NCBI GenBank assembly: GCA_009760855.2
Contig: WPIO01000621.1
Coordinates: 1 to 17,701 of the forward strand
From: Cristatella mucedo
Lineage: Eukaryota > Bryozoa > Phylactolaemata > Cristatellidae
Length of the DNA: 17,701 nucleotides
Direction: 5' to 3'
The translations under genes and the position numbers were made by a program. Below the pieces are notes generated by a model, which did not search any database, was not told the origin of the DNA, and saw nothing but the letters and a program-made list of their open reading frames with translations. Every line of letters starts with the position of its first letter. Position 1 is the first letter of the stretch. Shown piece by piece: positions 9,127-17,701 of this stretch.

Positions 9127-9810
9127 CAGAGAGAGACGGAGAGACGGAGAGACGGAGAGACGGAGAGACGGAGAGACAGAGAGACTGAGAGACGGAGAGA
9201 CGGAGAGACGGAGAGACGGAGAGACAGAGAGACAGAGAGACAGAGAGACAGACAGAGACAGAGTCAGAGACAGAGACAGAGACAGAGACAGAGTCAGAGA
9301 CAGAGTCAGAGACAGAGAGACAGAGAGAGACGGAGAGACGGAGAGACGGAGAGAAGGAGAGACGGAGAGACGGAGAGACGGAGAGACGGAGAGACGGAGA
9401 GACGGAGAGACTGAGAGACGGAGAGACGGAGAGACGGAGAGACGGAGAGACAGAGAGACAGAGAGACAGAGAGACAGAGAGACAGAGAAAGACAGAGAGA
9501 CAGAGAGACAGAGAGAGACAGAGACAGAGTCAGAGACAGAGACAGAGTCAGAGACGGAGAGACGGAGAGACAGAGAGACAGAGAGACAGAAAGACAGACA
9601 GAGACAGAGACAGAGTCAGAGACAGAGACAGAGACAGAGACAGAGACAGAGTCAGAGACAGAGTCAGAGACAGAGAGACAGAGAGAGACGGAGAGACGGA
9701 GAGACGGAGAGACGGAGAGACAGAGACAGAGAGACAGAGAGACAGAGACAGAGTCAGAGACAGAGACAGAGACAGAGTCAGAGACAGAGAGGGAGACGGA
9801 AAAGAGAGAG
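8125..9810. repeat. 1.7-kb nested GA-rich array (8-mer and 6-mer units)
   Basis: The array is built from octamers GAGACGGA and GAGACAGA, hexamers GAGACA and GAGTCA, and short pure GA runs. The units come in blocks: GAGACGGA runs, then GAGACAGA runs, then mixed GAGACA/GAGTCA, then again. Whole block series recur; the GTCAGAGACGGAGAGACGG junction is found at 8491, 8771 and 9547, and the roughly 90-bp stretch from 9261 recurs at 9613 with one extra hexamer. The plus strand has almost no T, so all plus frames stay open. That produces Arg/Glu-rich open frames, the longest 7850-9955 (701 codons), which I regard as artefacts. Confidence 0.97.
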
Positions 9811-11373
9811 CTTTTGCCACTTTCATGGCCGTCGATTCACTAGAGCGGAGGACGGACCGGAAGACGCGTCAGCGAGCCCGTATTCTCTTCGCCCGTGGCA
9901 GAGGCCCCCACGTGGCGCCTCTGACGAGTGCGAGCGGAAGTTGAGCTCGCATTAATCGTCGCTTTTCGCCGTCTCAGCTGGGTGTCTGGCGGCCGCAGCA
10001 GCGCCCGGTGCAGCGACGACCGAATCGAAGATCAAGGGTCAAGGGCGCCTTGCACTTCAAGCTCGAGCCGCGGCCAAGCGGTGGGCCCGAGGCACGCGTT
10101 CGTACGCACTGGTCCGTGTCTGGCACTGCTCCGTGTCTCGGGCAAGCGGATCGAATTGCGACGGTCGGATTGAACGCTCCGCGTTAAGGCCATGAGGCGA
10201 GCCATCAGTTTCGAGTTCGATGACGCTTCTACACCGGTAGAAGTTCATTGACCCTGCTTGCCTGCTTTCTTGTCGGATGAGGGTCGTCATGCCCGCCTTC
10301 GCCCAGCGGTCGTTCACTTTTTGCACAGTCGTTAGTTCTCACCCAGGGCCGGAGTTCGAGTCGCAGGGCGGCGAGCTGTGTGTCGTTGCTCGCAGGGAGC
10401 GAAGGTGCGACATATCTGCCTTTGTGCGTCGGCGCGCCCGCGACAGCGCGGCGCCATTAGATCCGTGGATACTTGATTTTTTCTTTCATCGCCGATCAGC
10501 CATACGGCGAGAAAAACGCAACTTGAAACGGTAAATCGAGAAGCGCACGCGAAAGTCCAAATGCAACGGGCTGATCGTACGCCACATCGCTGGTGCGACG
10601 ACACTCGGAGGGAGCGACCGACTGCGTGTGGGCAGCGTTAGCGTGCGAAGCCTTAGCAAGCGAAGCGCCCGGCGGCGGCGGCCGAGCTTCTGCGCATCTC
10701 AAGCGCTCGCTGCTGCTGCACAACGACGTTGGAGCAAGCTCGAGGCCTCCGCTTGCGATCGCCGCTCGGCTGCCACTCGATGCGAGGCGTTGGCTCCCAT
10801 GAACCGCCAGTTGCAGCGACAATGCATGCTCTAGAGAGCGGTCGCTCGCGCGGCGTTGTTCGGCGTCTCCGCTCTGCCGCCAGGAAGTGCCGCGTGCGCG
10901 CACGCACTCATGGGCATGTACGAAAAAAAGGAAATGTGACCCTCCGATTGTTTGAGCCTTCATCTGAAAGCGCGTCTCTCGCTTTCGCTCTCGACGGCGT
11001 GCGTTATCTCGCGCTTGATTGGACAGTCGCTTTAGGGCTCTTTAGCCTCGGAGGAGGAGGCTGCCTGCTACTCGCCGCCGGACGCCCGAGGAGATGACTT
11101 TACGCGCACTCGCAGCTTAGGCGACACGCTCGAGACGTTAAAGAAAGTTCTAGTTTCGACTGAACGACCGCGTCGCGCCGCTCTACGCGTCTGCAGAGAG
11201 CGGACGTCCGAGCTGCTGGCAGACTCAATGGCGGCCGCTGCTAGCTATAAGACGACTCAACTCAGCGATGCAGCGGTTGCCGGTCGCCGCCGTGTACATA
11301 CAACGAGCCCCGCACACTGCGTGCGAGTCTGCTTCGGAGTTTATTGGACATGACAATAGCTTCTTCGTGACAA

Positions 11374-11399
11374 TACTAATAATAATAGTAATAATAATA
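11374..11399. repeat. Short (AAT)n microsatellite
   Basis: About eight AAT units with one interruption, followed by an AATAAA at 11405-11410 that has no upstream exon to support it as a poly(A) signal. Confidence 0.85.
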
Positions 11400-11731
11400 C
11401 ACTTAATAAAGCGCCCTCAGAGAACTCATTCCCTTTCTAGGCGCTTAAAGTTTGCTGCAAAGGAACACGACCGAATTGTGAGTGGTATCACGCTTGATAA
11501 ACAACGTGATTAACATGGTTAGGGGTGATGTGTGCAGGGTCAGCATGCAGGTATGGTTAGTGGCAGCATGCAACGGTGTCGCGGTCTTGCGTAGACGGAC
11601 CACGACACTGTTTCAGCGTCTCCGTTCCAAAAGAGCAGCGTCGCCGGCAGGCCGGGCTCCGTTCTCGGGCTTGGAGCAAAGGCGAGTGTGCGTCTAGCAG
11701 CTGTCACGCGCCTGGTCAGATTCAATCGGCA

Positions 11732-11753
11732 GCGGCGCGGCGCGGCGCGGCGC
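11732..11753. repeat. Short GC pentamer repeat
   Basis: About four units of GCGGC in tandem inside the CpG-dense domain. Confidence 0.8.
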
Positions 11754-11976
11754 TGACGAGGTTGGTCGAGTAGAGCGTCCCTGTCGGTACGGGCATACGG
11801 AACATTTGGAGGCGTGAGTCGGGTCGAGACGAAGCGGTACCTACCTATTATCACGCTGCAAAATTACGCAACAGTCGCCTAGACCAAAATTGACAGGAGT
11901 GTTAAGCCCGCAGCAAGAGCGACGGGAGGTCGGCGGCGGCGGCGGCGTGGGGCCTGCGACAGCAGAGCTCGTGGCT

Positions 11977-12048
11977 GAGAGAGAGAGAGAGAGTGAGAGA
12001 GAGAGAGAGAGAGCGAGAGCGAGAGCGAGCGAGCGAGAGAGAGAGAGC

Positions 12049-12098
<50 letters not shown>
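11977..12098. repeat. (GA)n tract with GAGC interruptions
   Basis: About 120 bp of GA dinucleotides on the plus strand, broken by GAGCGA units and one GTGA. It lies 230 bp before an opposed CT tract. Confidence 0.96.
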
Positions 12099-12099
<1 letters not shown>

Positions 12100-12324
12100 A
12101 CCGCCCAGGCTTCCGGGGAGCCTGCCGGACAGCGAGAGCTCGTTTCAAGAAACGGGTGGCAGTGGCTAAGCGACCTCTGCCCAATGTCGGGTCAGACTCG
12201 GGCTCAGCCACGGCGACGGCAACAGTCACTGCTTAAACGGATAGCACCTACCTGCTCAGGGATTTAGCCTGCGCCGGTGATGCATGAGCCGAATAATGAG
12301 TCCGCAAGGTCTCAATCGGCTAAA

Positions 12325-12327
<3 letters not shown>

Positions 12328-12362
<35 letters not shown>

Positions 12363-12369
12363 CCCCTCT

Positions 12370-12405
<36 letters not shown>
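12328..12405. repeat. (CT)n tract with C-run interruptions
   Basis: About 78 bp of CT dinucleotides on the plus strand with a C7 run and a C4 run in the middle. Its complement matches the GA tract at 11977-12098, so the two form a long imperfect inverted repeat. Confidence 0.97.
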
Positions 12406-12409
<4 letters not shown>

Positions 12410-12857
12410 GCCGCTCGTCGCATTCGGTGCCATTAGGCCACGACCGGCGTGGCTGTCGTTGCCGGCTCCATCTCGGGCGCTCCAGCCAGCATCGCAAAAT
12501 TTTTGATCGGCATTGGATCCGCATAAAAAAACAGGTGCGCGAGCCAAAGAAGCCGACGTCGGTGCGGTCTTTCCAATGCGGCCGGCAAGTGCTCCCACCG
12601 CAAACAGAGGCAGCAGCAGCCGCCGCCGCCGCCGGGTCGACGACGGGGCGGCGCCTCGGCGCTACGCGTAAGCCGCTAAATGAGAGGCGGCTCCGAAACG
12701 CCCGGGGCTGTGCCTGATGGATGAGCCTGGTTGGGGACGTGCGTGTGTTCGCTTGAAAGATTTATCGAGCGGCACGCCTGCCCGCACGTCTCCCGCCGCA
12801 GCTCACGGCCTCATTTAGCCGGCGGCTTGCCCGAGGGCAGCCGATCCCCAGGCTGCC
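12406..12857. other. CpG-rich unique DNA, no gene seen
   Basis: About 450 bp between the CT tract and the CCG array. It contains a short GCAGCAGCAGCCGCCGCC run near 12610-12633. No open frame here resembles a known protein. Confidence 0.5.
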
Positions 12858-12920
12858 TCCGCCGCCACTGCCGCCACTGCCGCCACTGCCGCCACTGCCG
12901 CCGCTGCCGCCGCCGCCGCC

Positions 12921-12952
<32 letters not shown>

Positions 12953-12959
12953 CGCCGCT

Positions 12960-13019
<60 letters not shown>

Positions 13020-13082
13020 GCCGCCGCTGCCGCCGTCGCCGCTGCGCGCTGCCGCCGCTGCCGCCGCTGCCGCCGCTGCCGC

Positions 13083-13122
<40 letters not shown>

Positions 13123-13186
13123 TGCCGCCGCTGCCGCCGCTGCCGCCGCTGCCGCCGCTGCCGCCGCTGCCGCCGCTGCCGCCGAG
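12858..13186. repeat. 330-bp CCG / 9-mer trinucleotide array
   Basis: The array starts with four GCCGCCACT nonamers (12861-12896), passes through long CCG runs broken by single GCT triplets, and ends with seven GCTGCCGCC nonamers from 13121. The triplet phase breaks twice, near 13044 (GCGCGCT) and near 13081 (GCCCGCC). A continuous poly-Ala, poly-Pro or Gly-Ser coding repeat is therefore unlikely. Both strands are open across it only because no stop codon can be made from C and G alone. It may lie in a 5' untranslated or promoter region, but no gene shows this. Confidence 0.97.
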
Positions 13187-13225
13187 GGCGATGCGCGGTG
13201 GCTTCTGAGGCGGCCGACTCGAGGG

Positions 13226-13251
13226 GATTGGACGACGCCGGCCATATAAGG
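13226..13251. promoter_or_regulatory. Inverted CCAAT box plus CArG/TATA-like element
   Basis: ATTGG at 13226-13230 (CCAAT on the minus strand) is followed 12 bp later by CCATATAAGG at 13242-13251. That is a perfect CArG box (CC, six A/T, GG, the SRF/MADS site) and also contains a TATA-like core. It lies 40 bp after the CCG array in CpG-rich DNA, a promoter-like arrangement. Short motifs can occur by chance and no transcript is known. Confidence 0.3.
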
Positions 13252-14128
13252 CTTCATGAATGCCGGGCGCATTTCGCTTTGTTTTGATTAGAGCACGCGT
13301 GGAAGACGTTGCTCGCTCTGCACAATGAGGCTTAGCCAGCCAGACCAGAGAGGAGGAGGCCGCAGCTCGAGAGAACTTCGCTTCCTGTGTCGCAATGATC
13401 GAGGGCGGGACGAGACGTCCCTCTCGCGAGCTCTCGCGAACCCAGAAACGAAATGAGCCTGCCGCCAGCGACAGCGTCTTTTGCCGCCGCCGAGCACTCG
13501 GTGACGCTTTGCTTTTGATGCCGCACTCAGTGTCAAGCGAAGCGTCGCGCGAAGGGCGCGCGCTCCTGCTCCGTCTGTCCGTGAGCGGCGCCACCGCGCA
13601 CGCCAAAGCCTGGCGGCCATTTGTATTGCAGCTAGTGAACTCGCAGGCGCATCCGCCGACTGCCTGCGGTCCTTTGCTTCAAACACCACTCGCCCTCGCA
13701 TCGGCGCGTCGGACGTGCACTAATCCCCTCCCCTGTACGAGAGCTCATCTGGCACGTGCTCCTCTTGGCCTGCAAGATGGCCGTTGCCTGCGAATGAATC
13801 TCTGGCCACGGTATCTTTTGCCGCAGCTTGTAGGTGCACAGTTCCGCGCGGGTGCGAAGTAATTACATTCTTCGCCGCCGCGTGCGCAAGATTTCTTGCA
13901 CTCAGTCGCTTGGCGACTCAGCGGAGCGATGAAATCGCCTCGCATGGCAGCGAAACTTTGATGCTTCTCTCCTCTCACGAGTGGCCAGCGTTCGCGAAGC
14001 CGCAGTTGACGCACCATCACAGGTTCGCGACTCTCCGGAGGCTCTCTCTGTCGCTGCCCGAGGTTCCTTCTCAAGGAGTGGAGAGATGATGTCGCACTCA
14101 GGAGTTCGCTCAGAGGCAGCTACAACTT

Positions 14129-14159
14129 ACCGGAAGCTGCTGGAACTAAAACCGGAAGT
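14129..14159 (+). promoter_or_regulatory. Paired ETS-type sites in a short duplication
   Basis: ACCGGAAGC at 14129-14137 and ACCGGAAGT at 14151-14159, 22 bp apart, each followed by a similar GCTGGAAC or GCTAGAAC stretch. ACCGGAAGT matches the known ETS/GABP consensus. The shared flanks show a small tandem duplication. Function is inferred. Confidence 0.3.
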
Positions 14160-14597
14160 AGCTAGAACGAGGTAGAAGCTGAGGATCGCCGCGGTAACTT
14201 TGCTAGCTCTATGGCAAAGGGAGAACCGTTGGCGAGAGACGGGCGTCTCTGCACTGCGTGCACTTTGTGACTCGTGCTCGCTACGCACCTCCAAAGCTCT
14301 TGTGCAATGGCACCAAGCTCTGGCTGTGGACCTGGCGGCACATTCTTCTCCTGGCGTCAGCTGCTGCGGCCACTTCCAGGCCACTCAGTTCCTCGAGAGC
14401 GCGAACCTCTGACTAATATGACCTTCGCATGACCCTCCCATCTACCTTACGCTTCTCGCCGCTTCTCTGTGTTACGAGATGTAAGAATAATACTTATACA
14501 GCCATAAATCTGAAAGCAATCGGATCTGTTGGCAACCGGATCTGAACTCATCTGCAGCCACAGGCTCCGCCGAGCGAGCCTCGCTGCGACACCAACA

Positions 14598-14650
14598 TGA
14601 CGTCAACGTGACGTCGACATACGTGACGGCACACGTGACGTCAAGCCAAT
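14598..14650 (+). promoter_or_regulatory. CRE cluster with E-box and CCAAT box
   Basis: Two perfect TGACGTCA elements (14598-14605 and 14636-14643), one near-perfect TGACGTCG (14609-14616) and one half site TGACGG (14624-14629) lie within 46 bp. They are followed three bases later by CCAAT (14646-14650). The last CRE overlaps a CACGTG at 14632-14637. Clustered CREs next to a CCAAT box are known from CREB/ATF and NF-Y controlled promoters. It sits at the edge of the CpG-rich domain; the gene it would drive, on either strand, is not recognisable. Confidence 0.5.
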
Positions 14651-14961
14651 AGGATCGGGCGACTGGACGATCGGACGAAGGAGCGATCGGCTCGTCCATT
14701 GTTACGACGGCAGCACGTCGTCGTGGTATCGCTCTGCACGTCTAAGCGACCTTGTGAAGCGGCTACTGAGCTGCGGTCTTTACCGTAAAATGCAGAGCGT
14801 ACTGCAGGGATGAACGTGTGGCGTGCTTGAGCGATTACTAGCGAAGACGACTGTCCCTAAAACGACGCTTGAGTCGCGTATCGCGTCGGCTGTATTTTCG
14901 GGAACGAGCGGCAATATGTAAGCGGTGAGTGGCCGCACGCTCTTGGTCCGCAGGTTCGAAT

Positions 14962-14963
<2 letters not shown>

Positions 14964-15035
<72 letters not shown>
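14964..15035. repeat. (GA)n microsatellite
   Basis: About 72 bp of nearly pure GA dinucleotides on the plus strand. Confidence 0.98.
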
Positions 15036-15039
<4 letters not shown>

Positions 15040-15339
15040 CGTCTGGCAGAAAGTGTGTACAGCAAGGTGATGTGGTCACATGACCTTCTCACAAATTTGT
15101 CGACCCCGGGTGGCAGCTTCGCTGGGGCTGGGTGAGGCAGCTGACGCAAAGAGAGGGTGAAGAAAGCGTCACGAAATGTAGACGCAGCACCCATGCACAA
15201 AGTTACGGCTGTGACTGGCGGAGCTCGAAGCAGAAAATCACTACTCCCACTATTATGAAAGCACTGTAGCAGCTTTTGAACTTCGCGATGTACATTGCCA
15301 CGAGCATGCGTTACGGCTGCTACTAATTGCAGACTCGTG
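15036..15339. other. Unique DNA, no gene seen
   Basis: About 300 bp. A near-palindrome GGTCACATGACC at 15074-15085 contains an M-box-like TCACATGA; nothing else stands out. Confidence 0.4.
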
Positions 15340-15602
15340 ACAGGTATAGGTACAGGTACAGGGGACGGAGACTAGTGAAGGTGCACCTGCATGTGACAGG
15401 CACTGGTACAGTTACTGCCACAGATGATGGTGAAAGTACAGGTACCAGGTGACAGGCACAGATGAAGGTACACGTGACAGATACCAGTGAAGGTACACGT
15501 AAATGTGACAGATACTGGTCAAGGTACAGATACCGGCGATAGGTACTAGCATACAGGTGACAGGTAATGGTTAAGGTACACGTACATGTGACGGGTGCTG
15601 GT
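15340..15602. repeat. Degenerate 31-bp minisatellite
   Basis: Imperfect tandem units of about 31 bp, built on GAAGGTACACGT, ATGTGACAG and TACTGGT. Clear full-length copies lie at 15377-15407, 15489-15519 and 15572-15602; shortened or expanded copies lie at 15408-15488 and 15520-15571. The left edge is made of shorter AGGTACAGGTA elements. The divergence suggests an old array. A minus-strand frame of 102 codons across it (15323-15631) is repeat-derived. Confidence 0.85.
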
Positions 15603-17701
15603 GTAGGCGCAGGGCACGGAAGCACAGACACCAGTCACAGACGCCGCACCGATGCACGAATACATGCTGACGAACGCAGAGCATAGCAGCAATCATCAAG
15701 AACGCCTAAACTGAACAACGATTTCATGTCGTTCGCGCATAGCAGTATATTTTTCCCATGACCATAAGAAACCATATTTATGCAGACCCCCATCTCGTGA
15801 TACAGAGCGGTGATTAATCACCCCAACTTTGGATCGCTTTTGCACTCTCAAAAACTGCAGTTAACGGCGGAGGTTTCATACAGATGATAGTTTAGGACCG
15901 CTAATACTCTCTGGCACACCGGTCACACATTATGAGCATGTTTAGCATGACCCCGCGTTTAGAAGACTTAGTTGAAAATAAGTATGTGCTCTTGAAGTCT
16001 TGATGTATGCGACGGAGTAGCATGCGACAAATAGCCGACGACGAGAGCGGGGTGAATCTTACAAGTTAAAAAAACTGGTTGATGGACTGACATAGTGGTG
16101 AGATTTGAAAAACAGTGGTACTGTTAGCTACGAAATATTGTGATACATGCGGTCCTACATGTTGCAATTCAGGAAACTGTTAGTCCAGGTTGCCGTAGTG
16201 ACCTCCAATCATTCGACCTGTGCTTCAAATATTTTGCCATTGTTTTTATTCAGCAGCACTTTCGCGAGCGAAAAACCGTGCCAACACGCACGGAGACTGC
16301 AGCTCACGAACGCAAACAGGAATGCGGCACAGGGCATATTGATTCATAAAGCACGTTGCTTAGCTATACAGGTTCAACGCGGCTCGGAAATTCCCTCCAG
16401 AGACAGCGTTCGAAGGGCTCGCTCGCTCGCCTCGCCAGCTCTCGGTGAACTGCATAACGGCCATCGGCCTTCGCTTCCGGTGAGCGCTGAGGCAGGGGTG
16501 ACACGAATTCAAGCGGTACGGGCCGAAGGACGAAGGTCGAAAGGTCTTCGGCCAATGGTGGCACTGTGGAGCGAGGCCTCGAGCTTTATCGCATCGAAGA
16601 AACAGAGCCGCGACCACCACCACTGCCGAAGGCTGCCTCGGCTGCTGCCGCCGCAGCCGCCTTCAGCCCCGCGACTTCGTGGGACCCGTCTTGGCAGGGA
16701 CGACGATGAAGGCGTCGATGCAAGACAACTGGCACGTCGCATGACGGAGAAAACGCAAATGGCCCCGAGGAGGTCGTCGCGTGCACCCGTGCTCAGAGCG
16801 GCACAGCGCAATGAGCTGCACATGCCACTGAAATCAGCAGAAATCTGCAGCGGAAATCCACTCTAATTGAGCAAAAAGTGATTCGGACAATCGGGGACAT
16901 GAAGAAGATGCTCCAATCTTGGTTAAATACGCAGCGGATACACAGGTCACTATGAATACGTACCCACCAATTTCATGATACTCTCACGGAAGTGGGCCCC
17001 TGAAGACGTGGCCGCAACCGAAATACCAATTGAATTCACCATAAAATCGGTTTCACGAAATTGACGACTTGGATTGAAACGCTAATACGTTTAAGGGTAG
17101 CGGCCAAAAGTTTTCGAGACATGGGTGACAAGCGCGTTCTCGTGCCATCAGCCGACGATCGGCTGGAGCGACAGGGGACCGAAACCGCGATCACCGCCGA
17201 TCATGCAAATATCGTTATGAGAAATATCCTCGGAAGGTCCCCCCTGCCTATGCAAAGTTACTGCAGCTAGAAGCATGCTGCACCACGCTTCAAGAGATTA
17301 TTTGCAAGCGATACGTTGTTATGAAAGGACCCAGTATCGGGATAGCTAGTGGTTTAAGCATGTCAGAGATAGTGAGAAGCAGAAACTGGAAACAAACGTA
17401 AATATTGCTGACGGCGACCGTCGGCAACCACTTGTATCGCTTCCACGTCAGGCCCGCCAGCACTAGATACCATAGCGGTCATTGAGCAAATAAATATATA
17501 GTTCTATTTAAGAGGCATAGGACAAGACGGGAGAGTGACAAAGGAACAAACGAGCATTCTTCTTAAGGCGTATATCAAGCGAACTTCCTGTTAACTAGCG
17601 TCCCCTTCAAGTCGCTCGGGTTGACCGGATATATAAATGATATCCCACTCCAAGAAGACTGCAGAGGCCGGTGGAACCTCGTGCTTCAGTCTCATCAGAG
17701 A
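15603..17701. other. 2.1 kb of unique DNA, no supported gene
   Basis: Moderate GC, locally GC-richer at 16380-16830. The longest frame, 16147-16866 on the plus strand (239 codons), has no recognisable domain and overlaps two minus-strand frames of similar size in its GC-rich half, as chance frames do. No RNA gene, transposon end or repeat was recognised. Confidence 0.5.

Larger units (their letters stand above)
9811..11976. other. CpG-dense unique DNA, no gene identified
   Basis: GC-rich sequence with very frequent CpG (for example ten CpGs in 10621-10680). Many short overlapping frames exist on both strands, as expected when AT-rich stop codons are rare; none shows a recognisable domain. 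Candidate basal elements such as TATAAG at 11246-11251 and ATTGG near 11019 occur singly and cannot be tied to a transcript. The stretch could be promoter, 5' untranslated or intronic sequence of an unseen gene. Confidence 0.45.
13252..14963. other. CpG-rich unique DNA with promoter-like sites, no gene identified
   Basis: About 1.7 kb. Overlapping frames such as 13395-13862 (plus, 155 codons) and 13745-14074 (minus, 109 codons) have no recognisable domains. Sites of interest are a YY1/Pho-like CAAGATGGCCG at 13773-13783, the ETS pair at 14129-14159 and the CRE cluster at 14598-14650. Confidence 0.45.

Noticed and set aside
7850-9955. 701-codon plus-strand open frame rich in Arg, Glu, Thr and Asp, with overlapping frames at 7884-9188 and 8020-9414
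   Set aside because: All three plus frames are open because the repeat has almost no T and so cannot form stops. The peptide is a direct reading of GAGACGGA and GAGACAGA units; no unique conserved domain flanks it.
10338-10356. GAGTTCGAGTC, resembling a Pol III B box of a SINE or tRNA
   Set aside because: Poor match at the conserved ends, no A box and no cloverleaf or poly-T terminator at the right place.
12731-13606. Poly-Ala, poly-Arg and Gly-Gly-Ser open frames on both strands
   Set aside because: They cross the CCG array, which cannot encode stops. The triplet phase breaks twice, so the homopolymer identity changes mid-frame.
14950-14962. GGTTCGAATG, resembling a tRNA T-loop or Pol III B box
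   Set aside because: The closing CC is missing, no A box lies at a fitting distance, and no cloverleaf can be drawn around it.
16147-16866. 239-codon plus-strand open frame
   Set aside because: The longest non-repeat frame, but no recognisable family, and its GC-rich half is open on the other strand too. A transcript or a homologue would be needed to call it a gene.

Overview
This is eukaryotic nuclear DNA, most likely from an invertebrate animal. It holds no gene that can be supported by homology. It is dominated by tandem repeats: a 28-bp satellite, a large GA-rich array, several dinucleotide tracts, a long CCG array and three minisatellites. The one recognisable protein-coding relic is a decayed non-LTR retrotransposon (LINE) of L2/CR1 type on the minus strand. 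CpG is abundant rather than depleted, which argues against a vertebrate. The density of GA microsatellites, the L2/CR1-type LINE and the CpG-rich unique DNA would fit a tick, another arthropod or a marine invertebrate. The sequence alone does not settle this.

Layout. 1-2476: CpG-rich 28-bp satellite, about 87 copies, running off the left edge and stopping inside a unit. 2477-6430: ordinary single-copy-looking DNA with a (GA)n tract, a 42-bp duplication carrying CACGTG boxes, an AT-rich island and a 7 x 38-bp minisatellite. 6431-6483: (CA)n. About 6555-7720: the LINE relic, from near the reverse transcriptase active site to the 3' tail, broken by stops and at least one frameshift. 8125-9810: a 1.7-kb nested array of GAGACGGA, GAGACAGA, GAGACA and GAGTCA units. 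9811-14963: a GC- and CpG-rich domain with opposed GA and CT tracts, a 330-bp CCG array and several promoter-like site clusters. The best of these is two perfect CREs, two partial CREs and a CCAAT box at 14598-14650. 14964-15602: another (GA)n tract and a degenerate 31-bp minisatellite. 15603-17701: unremarkable unique DNA.

The long open frames (up to 701 codons) are artefacts. They cross T-poor or GC-only repeats that cannot contain stop codons. No operon, RNA gene, CRISPR array or bacterial signal was found. If a functional gene is present, the likeliest sign is the CpG-rich domain with its CRE/CCAAT, ETS and CArG sites, which looks like promoter or first-exon territory. No first exon could be identified. 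No convincing undescribed system was found; the most notable items are the repeat architectures.
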